From contig JAFQNM010000140.1 of NCBI GenBank assembly GCA_017395885.1, forward strand, positions 1 to 13,705: a stretch of DNA of 13,705 bases, in the 5' to 3' direction. A program made the position numbers and the translations under genes. This document shows positions 6,731 through 12,917 of the stretch, piece after piece; the stretch's first letter is position 1; each line of letters opens with the position of its first letter. The notes under the pieces are model-generated. The model did no database searches and had not been told where the DNA came from. It worked only from the letters and a program-made list of their open reading frames with translations. Source of the DNA: Clostridia bacterium. Its GTDB lineage: Bacteria; Bacillota; Clostridia; Oscillospirales; CAG-272.

Positions 6731-7584
6731 TGCTGGCCTCCTTGTGAATTTATTAATGTAAGGACCGATTTGTATATGATCTCACCTGCCGTTATCGGGA
6801 AATACCTACCGGGCAGAGAAAGAGCGCTGATATATCTGTCAGACAGATATTTGCGGCCGTTCTCTGTGAATCCACCCGGTAACGAGGCAAGCTCAATAAA
6901 GAGAGGACAGATGAATCTGCGTAGAAAGTCTTCATCCAGAATGGGAACGGGAACTGTATTGAAGCAAACATCTGCCCGGCCCGGCATAGTCAAAAACGAT
7001 GTGAGCGGAACAGGAATATGACCGTCACATTCAGCAGCAGCAAGGGCGGCATCGCTTCTTGCAGCAACATATACCTTACCGCCAAGGTCTGAAAGCCTTG
7101 CGCTGAGAGCTTTTCCTATTCTTCCGTACCCAACAACCGAAAATACACCGTCGTGGATAGTTGTTGCCGAGTGTTCCATTGCAATCAGAATTGCCGCCTC
7201 AGCTGTAGGAACTGCATTAAGAATATTAAAATCCTCTCTTTCGCCGTAGTCTGTAAAGATATGGCCGTGCTCACTTGCAAGCCTTATGTTGAGAGGCGAG
7301 ACCTTTGCACCGAATATCTTTGTTCCGCCCGGGAGCAGACGGAAAAGTTCTTCTGCATTTATGTGGCCTGCACCGTTAAGCATTCCGTTTTTATCAAAAG
7401 AGGGTATAGGAAGAATAACACTTGCACCCTTAGCTGCTTCTCTCAGATTGTCAGTTCTTTCGGCTCCGGCAGCATCACCTGATGCGCATCTCCAGAGATA
7501 ACATTTGCCGTGTTTTGAAAACAGCTGAGCGGCACTCAGCATTCTTCTGTCTCCTCCGCATATAACTGTGTTGATTTGTTTCAT
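6727..7584 (-). CDS. dpaA: Dipicolinate synthase subunit A
   Basis: Catalytic, NAD(P)-binding subunit of dipicolinate synthase (SpoVFA). The 285-residue protein has the N-terminal DpaA domain (CGGDRR at 9-14, ILPIPSFD near 57-64) and a Rossmann dehydrogenase domain with VVGYGRIGKALSARL at 150-164. NAVPTAEAAI at 123-132 is typical of the family. It is the first gene of the dpaAB pair and is divergent from spoIIID across a 130-base gap. AAGGAATGG lies 11-20 bases before the ATG, a rather loose ribosome binding site. Expression should be in the mother cell; in Bacillus this operon is sigma-K dependent. No frameshift or missing motif is seen. Confidence 0.95.
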   Translation of the reverse strand: MKQINTVICGGDRRMLSAAQLFSKHGKCYLWRCASGDAAGAERTDNLREAAKGASVILPIPSFDKNGMLNGAGHINAEELFRLLPGGTKIFGAKVSPLNIRLASEHGHIFTDYGEREDFNILNAVPTAEAAILIAMEHSATTIHDGVFSVVGYGRIGKALSARLSDLGGKVYVAARSDAALAAAECDGHIPVPLTSFLTMPGRADVCFNTVPVPILDEDFLRRFICPLFIELASLPGGFTENGRKYLSDRYISALSLPGRYFPITAGEIIYKSVLTLINSQGGQQ

Positions 7585-7621
7585 TTATTTAATACCATTC
7601 CTTAGGTATGGATTCACTTCC

Positions 7622-7629
7622 AGTATATG
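7622..7629 (-). promoter_or_regulatory. Possible mother-cell -10 element upstream of dpaA
   Basis: The minus strand reads CATATACT about 40 bases before the dpaA start. It agrees with CATANNNT of sigma-K and with most of CATACANT of sigma-E. No convincing -35 element was found at the expected distance, so this is only a pointer. Confidence 0.25.
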
Positions 7630-7656
7630 CAAAAGACTATACTTTGCTTATTGAAA

Positions 7657-7685
7657 TCATAACAGAATGAGATTTTACATATATT
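7657..7685 (+). promoter_or_regulatory. Candidate sigma-E promoter of spoIIID
   Basis: TCATAAC (7657-7663) matches five of seven positions of the sigma-E -35 consensus, and CATATATT (7678-7685) matches all but one defined position of the -10 CATACANT. The spacer is 14 bases. Transcription would start about 23 bases before the spoIIID ATG. In Bacillus spoIIID is sigma-E dependent, which agrees. Confidence 0.5.
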
Positions 7686-7714
7686 TTAGTATACCAAAGC
7701 TTCAGAGGTAAAGT

Positions 7715-8005
7715 ATGCAACGAAATAACAAGAGTCTGGACCCTGTTCGGTTTGAAAGAGAGAGAAGCGTGATACTTGGTGAATACATCAGCCGAACGGG
7801 TGCTACAGTACGTCAAACGGCTAAAAAGTTCGGTATCAGCAAATCAACTGTACATAAGGACGTAACAGAAAAGCTTCAATATGAAAACAGAGCACTTTAT
7901 AACGACGTAAAAGAGGTGTTGACAAGGAACAAAGCGGAGCGGCATTTGAGAGGTGGAGAAGCAACAAAAGAAAAATACAGAGAAAAACGGCTGTCTCAAA
8001 AATGA
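7715..8005 (+). CDS. spoIIID: Sporulation transcriptional regulator SpoIIID
   Basis: A small DNA-binding protein that acts in the mother cell between the sigma-E and sigma-K stages, switching some sigma-E genes off and others on. The 96-residue protein contains the helix-turn-helix TVRQTAKKFGISKSTVHKDV at 31-50 and the hallmark basic block RHLRGGEATK at 76-85. The N-terminus is about seven residues longer than in Bacillus, and the C-terminal tail is short and basic. AGAGG at 7704-7708 supports the ATG. The stop codon lies inside the downstream hairpin. Its divergent neighbour is the dpaAB pair, a late mother-cell operon, so the shared intergenic region is a likely regulatory point. Confidence 0.95.
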   Translation: MQRNNKSLDPVRFERERSVILGEYISRTGATVRQTAKKFGISKSTVHKDVTEKLQYENRALYNDVKEVLTRNKAERHLRGGEATKEKYREKRLSQK

Positions 8006-8016
8006 GGCAGCCGTTT
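7985..8016. terminator. Shared hairpin between convergent spoIIID and xylB
   Basis: A 14-bp stem (7985-7998 with 8003-8016, one G-T pair) with an AAAA loop. The spoIIID stop codon (8003-8005) is inside the 3' arm, and xylB ends at 8021, five bases away. Read on the minus strand the stem is followed by a T run, making it a good terminator for xylB. It can serve both strands. Confidence 0.85.
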
Positions 8017-8020
8017 ATTG

Positions 8021-9526
8021 TCAGATATTTGCAAGAGCGTGATACTGCTCTTTAAGTGCAGGATAAAGCTCTTTGTAGATGCTGTAAAATCTTTTGTACT
8101 GTTCGGTGGAGTGAGCATCAGGCGAGAGCCTTTCTCCGTCGCGTACTGCGCGTTTGCATCCCTCAGATACTGAGGAATATACGCCTGCGGCACAACCGCC
8201 GAGTATAGCAGCACCGAGAGCGGGACCTTCATCTGATTCCATTGTCTTTACAGATATACCAAAGGAGTCGCAAAGGATCTTTCTCCAAAGGGTACTCTTG
8301 GCACCTCCGCCGCAGAGAGCCATATCGTTAGTTTCAACACCCATTTCAGAGAGTACGTCAAGGCAGGAGCAAAGTGAATATGCAACACCCTCAAGTACAG
8401 CACGGCTCATATGAGCCTTTGTGTGAATAGCAGAAAGACCAAAGAATGCTCCTCGAGCCTCTGTATCAAGAAGGGGTGTGCGCTCACCCATAAGGTAGGG
8501 AAGATAGAGAAGCCTGTCAGCGCCGATTGCAATACTCTCGGCTTCAATATCTATTTCTTTGTAGGAAAGGTTTTCAGCAACGTTATGCTTAAACCAGTTG
8601 AGTGAAAGGCCTGCCGCCTGAGTAACGCCCATAACGTGCCACTGACCGGGCACGGCAGTGCAGAAGGTATGAACTCTGCCGCTTTTATCGATCTCCGGCT
8701 TTTCCATATGTGCAAATACTACGCCGCTTGTGCCAACTGTTGTGAAGGCTTTACCGCATTCCACAACGCCTGTGCCTACTGCAGCTGCAGCATTGTCACC
8801 GGCACCGCCGGCAACCGGAATATTTGCGGGAAGCCCTGTAAGGTCGGCAATGGCTTCAGTAATATAACCTGTCACGTCAGGACTCTCGTACACCTTTGCA
8901 AGGAGAGATTTGTCAATACCGAGCTTTTCGAGAACCTCATCGCTCCAGCATCTTCCGGGAATGTCAAGAAGCTGCATACCTGAGGCATCTGATACCTCTG
9001 TTGCAAACTCTCCCGTTAGCTTATAGCGGATGTAGTCCTTAGGCAGAAGGATGTGGGCACACTTTGCATAGTTCTCAGGCTCGTGGTTCTTTACCCACAT
9101 GATCTTTGAAGCTGTAAAGCCTGCAAGAGCAGGATTTGCTGTGATCTCAATGAGTCTGTCGTGTCCGACAAGCTCTTCGATCTGCTTACATTCCTCTGCT
9201 GTTCTTGAGTCGCACCATATAATAGATCTTCTGATAACGTTGCAATCAGAGTCAAGCATTACGAGACCGTGCATCTGGCCTGAAAGGCCGATGCCGACGA
9301 TCTTGCCGTCAGATGCCGCAGGACAAATCCTCATAAGCGTTTCAATAACGGCGTTCCACCAATCCTCAGGATCTTGCTCGGCCCAGCCGTTTTGCGGCTG
9401 ATAGAGAGGGTATTCTGCAGTAGCAGAGGCAATAACGTGACCTTCCGTATCAAAAAGGGCGCTTTTGGTGCCTGAGGTACCGATATCGATACCGATCAAA
9501 TACTTATTTTCCACGTCAGACCTCAT
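8021..9526 (-). CDS. xylB: Xylulokinase
   Basis: Phosphorylates D-xylulose with ATP to D-xylulose 5-phosphate, which enters the pentose phosphate pathway. The 501-residue protein is a full-length FGGY kinase: phosphate-binding loop IGIDIGTSGTKSA at 11-23, GLSGQMHGLV at 80-89, the DSRT element at 106-109, the catalytic Asp in GGAGDNAAAA at 240-249 (Asp244), and the ADP-binding C-terminal motif CGGGAKSTLWRKI at 405-417. The start overlaps the xylA stop by one base (TAATG) and has no ribosome binding site of its own, so it relies on translational coupling with xylA. It is the last gene of the operon, ending at the shared hairpin. Other FGGY kinases were considered, but the xylA neighbour and the sequence support xylulokinase. 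Confidence 0.96.
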   Translation of the reverse strand: MRSDVENKYLIGIDIGTSGTKSALFDTEGHVIASATAEYPLYQPQNGWAEQDPEDWWNAVIETLMRICPAASDGKIVGIGLSGQMHGLVMLDSDCNVIRRSIIWCDSRTAEECKQIEELVGHDRLIEITANPALAGFTASKIMWVKNHEPENYAKCAHILLPKDYIRYKLTGEFATEVSDASGMQLLDIPGRCWSDEVLEKLGIDKSLLAKVYESPDVTGYITEAIADLTGLPANIPVAGGAGDNAAAAVGTGVVECGKAFTTVGTSGVVFAHMEKPEIDKSGRVHTFCTAVPGQWHVMGVTQAAGLSLNWFKHNVAENLSYKEIDIEAESIAIGADRLLYLPYLMGERTPLLDTEARGAFFGLSAIHTKAHMSRAVLEGVAYSLCSCLDVLSEMGVETNDMALCGGGAKSTLWRKILCDSFGISVKTMESDEGPALGAAILGGCAAGVYSSVSEGCKRAVRDGERLSPDAHSTEQYKRFYSIYKELYPALKEQYHALANI

Positions 9527-10839
9527 TAACCGAAGATAACGGAATTAACAACGCTCTCAAGGTATTCCTGCCTGCCGCTTGAAGGCTTTACGTCTTCTGT
9601 GAGGGAGAGAGCATAATCTGAGAGAGACTCAAGAGTTGCAGTTCCGTTCACGATCTCAAGGCCGATACCGGAGCTGTAGGAGGAATATCTTTCCTCAACG
9701 AATTCGTCGATCCTGCCGTCATCAATAAGCTTATAAGCATTTCTGAGACCCAGTGCAAAAGCATCCATGCCTGCGATATGAGCAAGGAATATATCCTCGA
9801 TCGTGTTTGAGCCGCGGCGTGTCTTTGCGTCAAAGTTGAGACCTCCGTTAACAAATCCGCCTGCCTTTACGATCTCATACATTGCATATGTAGTATCGTA
9901 AACGTTGGTGGGGAACTGGTCTGTATCCCATCCGAGATGATTATCACCCTGGTTTGCATCAACAGAACCGAGAATTCCGTTATCACGGCAGATTCTGAGC
10001 TCGTGCTCGAATGTGTGACCTGCAAGTGTTGCGTGGTTAGCTTCAATGTTCAGCTTGAAGTCCTTGAGAAGGTCATACTTGTGGAGGAAGCCGAGAACTG
10101 TAGAAGCATCGAAATCGTACTGATGCTTGGTAGGCTCCTTGGGCTTGGGCTCAATGAAGAAATCGCCTGTAAAGCCCTTGGAACGAGCATATGCAACCGC
10201 CATCTTGAGCAGACGTGCATAGTTATCTATCTCAAATCCCATTTTTGTGTTGAGAAGGGTCTCGTAGCCCTCACGTCCGCCCCAAAATACATAGCCTGTG
10301 CCACCAAGCTCGATAGTAATATCAATGGCCTTCTTCACCTGTGCCGCAGCGTATGCGAATGCATCAGCATAGGGGCTTGTTGCAGCACCGTGCATATAAC
10401 GTGCTCTTGAGAAGCAGTTTGCTGTGCCCCAAAGAAGCTTGATGCCGTATTTTTCCATCTGCTCCTTAATGATAGGAACTATGATATCAAGATTCTTCTG
10501 GAAATCGGAAAGAGACTCTCCCTCGGGCGCAATATCTCTGTCGTGGAAGCAGAAATACTCGATACCAAGCTTATGCATCATCTCAAAACCTGCATATACC
10601 TTCTGCTTATAGATCTCAAGGGGATCGTTTCCGCCAAAGGATTTATCAATAGTTCCGATACCGAACATATCTGTGCCGTCAGCACAGAGAGTGTGCCAAT
10701 AGCACATGGAGAATCGAAGGTGCTCTGCCATCGTCTTTCCGGCGATCACCTCGTTCTTGTTGTAATACTTAAATGCAAAAGGGTTCTTAGAATCAGGGCC
10801 TTCGTAGCTAATTACGGGAATGTTAAAAAGTTCGCTCAT
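9526..10839 (-). CDS. xylA: Xylose isomerase
   Basis: Interconverts D-xylose and D-xylulose in the cytoplasm using two divalent metal ions. The 437-residue protein is a type II (long) xylose isomerase. Visible active-site residues are His99 and Asp102 in FCFHDRD, Glu230 in [16 protein letters not shown], Glu266 and His269 in [12 protein letters not shown], Asp294 in GSVDANQGD, Asp305 and Asp307 in WDTDQFP, and Asp337 in NFDAKTRR. No key residue is missing. AAAGG lies about 13 bases before the ATG. It starts a two-gene operon with xylB from its own promoter, located just after the terminator of the upstream Asp-box gene. No xylose transporter or XylR regulator is in the window. Confidence 0.97.
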   Translation of the reverse strand: MSELFNIPVISYEGPDSKNPFAFKYYNKNEVIAGKTMAEHLRFSMCYWHTLCADGTDMFGIGTIDKSFGGNDPLEIYKQKVYAGFEMMHKLGIEYFCFHDRDIAPEGESLSDFQKNLDIIVPIIKEQMEKYGIKLLWGTANCFSRARYMHGAATSPYADAFAYAAAQVKKAIDITIELGGTGYVFWGGREGYETLLNTKMGFEIDNYARLLKMAVAYARSKGFTGDFFIEPKPKEPTKHQYDFDASTVLGFLHKYDLLKDFKLNIEANHATLAGHTFEHELRICRDNGILGSVDANQGDNHLGWDTDQFPTNVYDTTYAMYEIVKAGGFVNGGLNFDAKTRRGSNTIEDIFLAHIAGMDAFALGLRNAYKLIDDGRIDEFVEERYSSYSSGIGLEIVNGTATLESLSDYALSLTEDVKPSSGRQEYLESVVNSVIFG

Positions 10840-10874
10840 TGGTATTCTTACCTTTCTTTAAATTTTATACATTT

Positions 10875-10903
10875 ACTTTAACATATTTTAAGAAAAATAT
10901 CAA
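10875..10903 (-). promoter_or_regulatory. Promoter of xylAB
   Basis: On the minus strand, -35 TTGATA (complement of 10898-10903), 17 bases, then -10 TAAAGT (complement of 10875-10880) with TG one base before it (extended -10). It stands about 35 bases before the xylA start, directly after the terminator of the preceding gene. No XylR operator or catabolite-repression (cre) palindrome was recognised. Confidence 0.5.
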
Positions 10904-10909
10904 TGGGAA

Positions 10910-10945
10910 CAGAAAAAACAGCGGGAGTGCCGCTGCTTTTTTCTG
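10910..10945 (-). terminator. Terminator of the complete Asp-box gene
   Basis: A six-bp GC stem (10919-10924 with 10930-10935) with a 5-base loop, extended past a single bulge by a six-bp A/T stem and three further pairs. On the minus strand it ends in a run of six T. It lies 13 bases after the stop codon of the gene ending at 10958 and separates it from the xylA promoter. Confidence 0.85.
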
Positions 10946-10957
10946 TGATTTATGGAA

Positions 10958-12160
10958 TTATTCCCAACCGCCGTTATATCCCGACTTGCGGAGTTCTTCC
11001 ATTTCGGCATCAAGCTTCTTGAAAGCTTCAAGAGCTTCGTCGCCGCCGGCATTGTCACCGAGGCGCCATCTTGTCCATAGAACGCTGGTATTTCCTTCGC
11101 CGGGCCAGGGCTGATAATAAACTGTGAGAATGGAGCCGTCCTGAAGCTCGCAGGATGCGGGGTAACCCATATCGCAAACGTAGGGAAGGTTATCGTTGAT
11201 CGTGTAATCCTCAGTCCATGTTTCGCCGCCGTCGTAGCTGACAACAGCACGCTCACTTCTGATTCCGTTTGTTCTTCTGGAATAAGAGCAGATAACAGCA
11301 CCGGAGGAGTGTACCATAAGGTGAGGAGGCATACCGTCAACTCCGATACACTTAGGAACAGACCATGTTGCACCCTTGTCGTCAGAGTATGTAATGTATG
11401 TAGAGAGCATAGGCTCAGTTTTTCTTTCGTGAACACGGATAGCGCCGAGGAGACGGCCGGAGGGAAGTTCAACGATATGAGGCTCGTGCATGTTCTCAAC
11501 GATGCAGTCCTCGCCAACGGGAACAGTACCGGTGTGAGTCCATGTATAGCCTCCGTCGTGGCTGGAGTATACAACGATGGGGGAGGGAGCAACGTACTCG
11601 TTGATCATTTCCTTGCCCATATATACGAGTGTACCGTCCTTGCAAACACTGGGGCCGTGAGGAGCTGTAAGGTTAACTCTGATGGGATCAGACCATGTAA
11701 TACCGTAGTCCTCGGAGACCTTAACGTATGAACGGTTGCCTGTTGCGAAGAACTCGGGATCGAGAGTTCTGAGCGCATCACCAAAGCCCTTGGAGATGGC
11801 TTTGCCACCGTCGCCGAACCAGGGATATTCCTGGATCTGATCGAAGAAGTTATCAAGGGTCTCTGTAAACCAGCTGAATACCATCTTTCCATTGCCGCAG
11901 TAAACGATACCGGCATCTCTGTCATCAAAATATGAATCGTTAACGATTATAGGAGGCGACCAGGTCTTTCCCTGATCGTAGCTTACATACATACAGTTCT
12001 TTCCACAGGGGTCAACGTGGGAAAGACGCATAGACGATGCAACGCAGTAGAGAACACCGCGGTCATCAATAGTAACACTGGGCCAGCCGTTGTAGTTAAA
12101 CCACGTACCCTTAAGGTTGTTAACTCTGCCGTGCTCAGCAGCGGGGAACATAAGCTTCAT
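10958..12160 (-). CDS. Sialidase-like Asp-box (BNR) beta-propeller protein, probably cytoplasmic
   Basis: The 400-residue protein carries five Asp boxes (S-x-D-x-G-x-T-W) starting near residues 60, 149, 200, 259 and 308, the signature of six-bladed propellers of the sialidase superfamily (BNR_2 type). Conserved family-like blocks include EPHIVELPSGRLLGAIR at 226-242, SYSRRTNGIR at 292-301 and GYPASCELQDGSILTVYY at 332-349. These hold the Glu, Arg and Tyr candidates expected of sialidase-like sites, but a true catalytic set cannot be proved by eye. There is no signal peptide or anchor, so it probably acts inside the cell. The C-terminus (about 371-392) is a charged helix. AAAGGA lies 7 bases before the ATG. 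Upstream is a lipoprotein gene, downstream xylAB. GH33 sialidase, GH93-like arabinanase or a non-sialic glycosidase are all possible. Confidence 0.88.
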   Translation of the reverse strand: MKLMFPAAEHGRVNNLKGTWFNYNGWPSVTIDDRGVLYCVASSMRLSHVDPCGKNCMYVSYDQGKTWSPPIIVNDSYFDDRDAGIVYCGNGKMVFSWFTETLDNFFDQIQEYPWFGDGGKAISKGFGDALRTLDPEFFATGNRSYVKVSEDYGITWSDPIRVNLTAPHGPSVCKDGTLVYMGKEMINEYVAPSPIVVYSSHDGGYTWTHTGTVPVGEDCIVENMHEPHIVELPSGRLLGAIRVHERKTEPMLSTYITYSDDKGATWSVPKCIGVDGMPPHLMVHSSGAVICSYSRRTNGIRSERAVVSYDGGETWTEDYTINDNLPYVCDMGYPASCELQDGSILTVYYQPWPGEGNTSVLWTRWRLGDNAGGDEALEAFKKLDAEMEELRKSGYNGGWE

Positions 12161-12193
12161 AGTGTAGTCCTTTCTGACTTTGCAATTTTAAAT

Positions 12194-12222
12194 ATTATAA
12201 ACAATGATGCACGTGAATGCAA
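12194..12222 (-). promoter_or_regulatory. Probable promoter of the complete Asp-box gene
   Basis: The minus strand has a perfect -10 TATAAT (complement of 12194-12199), and 17 bases upstream TTGCAT (complement of 12217-12222) as a weak -35. A better TTGACT hexamer sits five bases further back but at too long a distance (22 bases). The site is about 34 bases before the start codon. Confidence 0.5.
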
Positions 12223-12250
12223 GTCAATAAGCAAAAAAACACTTATTGAC
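12223..12250 (-). other. Perfect inverted repeat at the lipoprotein gene end and Asp-box promoter
   Basis: CTTATTGAC (12242-12250) and GTCAATAAG (12223-12231) are perfect 9-bp inverted arms around a 10-base loop that is T-rich on the minus strand. The upstream arm contains the stop codon of the lipoprotein gene, and the downstream arm touches the -35 region of the next gene. The T run is in the loop and not after the stem, so it is not a standard terminator. An operator or a weak terminator are both possible. Confidence 0.5.
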
Positions 12251-12917
12251 CGTTAAAAAGTGAAACAGAAGCGGGGCTGCTGCCATCAATATATGCGGTA
12301 ATTATGATGGAATTTACCTCTTCAATGCTATTTCCTGCAGTAATTTTAACAGAGGAGATAACTGTTTCGCTGTCAGTGGTTCCTTCGGTAAGATGTGAGT
12401 ACCAGCCTCCGTCCTGATGGATGTCGTCATAAAGATATATTTCTATATATCCGTCTGCGATAATACCCTCAGCCTCCTTCCAGGAGGTAATGTCAACGTT
12501 AATCTCAGTTCCGTCGTTGAGCTGATAATAAACGTTCAGATAGGGCTTGGGAAGAGTACCGGGCGAGATCTTTTCAGCCTCCTGTTTCCAAAGCTGGGTG
12601 TAGGAGCGAGAGTAGAGGCTTTCAGCCGCAGAGGGGATAACATCAAAAACGGCAATATCCTTTCCCTTGACCCACTCGTCGTGCCACTCGTTGAGCCTTG
12701 TGTAATTTCCGTCGTTATTAAGCTCAACATATAGACCAACGAGCACGGGCAGCTCCGGGGCCTTTTCGGTCGTGACGGTCTCTGTCGTAACAATAGCCTG
12801 CGGCAGAGATTCTGTAGTATCTGCCGCAGCTTTACTATCCTCCAAATCGTTATTCTGAGAAGCACAGGAGGAAAGGAGAAAGAGTGCTGAAAGTAATGCT
12901 ATAATCAGCCTTTTCAT
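12243..12917 (-). CDS. Lipoprotein of unknown function
   Basis: The 224-residue protein has a clear lipoprotein signal: MKR start, hydrophobic core and lipobox LSSC with the acylated cysteine at 18. A Thr/Glu/Ala-rich linker follows (about 22-56), as is usual for surface-anchored proteins, then a globular part of about 165 residues with aromatic and acidic residues (LYVELNNDG near 62-70, LNVYYQLNDG near 127-136, GYIEIYLYDD near 156-165). I do not recognise a domain. Its start overlaps the stop of the upstream Asp-box gene (ATGA), and GGAGG lies just before the ATG, so the two are co-translated. That coupling suggests a shared task, perhaps surface capture or sensing of a glycan, but this is only context. 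Confidence 0.85.
   Translation of the reverse strand: MKRLIIALLSALFLLSSCASQNNDLEDSKAAADTTESLPQAIVTTETVTTEKAPELPVLVGLYVELNNDGNYTRLNEWHDEWVKGKDIAVFDVIPSAAESLYSRSYTQLWKQEAEKISPGTLPKPYLNVYYQLNDGTEINVDITSWKEAEGIIADGYIEIYLYDDIHQDGGWYSHLTEGTTDSETVISSVKITAGNSIEEVNSIIITAYIDGSSPASVSLFNGQ

Noticed and set aside
9937..10410. A 157-residue open frame antisense to xylA, and similar frames opposite PBP, xylB and the Asp-box genes
   Set aside because: They lie wholly inside confident genes on the other strand or frame, lack ribosome binding sites and show no recognisable domain. They are coding shadows.
10840..10957. XylR operator or riboswitch before xylA
   Set aside because: Apart from the terminator and the promoter no palindrome or conserved aptamer-like structure could be recognised.
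10900..11592. A 230-residue minus-strand frame overlapping the Asp-box gene
   Set aside because: Same strand but a different frame from a clear five-Asp-box protein, and it runs through the terminator; Thr/Leu/Ser-rich low-quality translation.
12206..12222. CACGTG palindrome as a LacI-family or cre operator
   Set aside because: The flanks do not form symmetric half-sites of the LacI/CcpA type; only the 6-bp core is symmetric.
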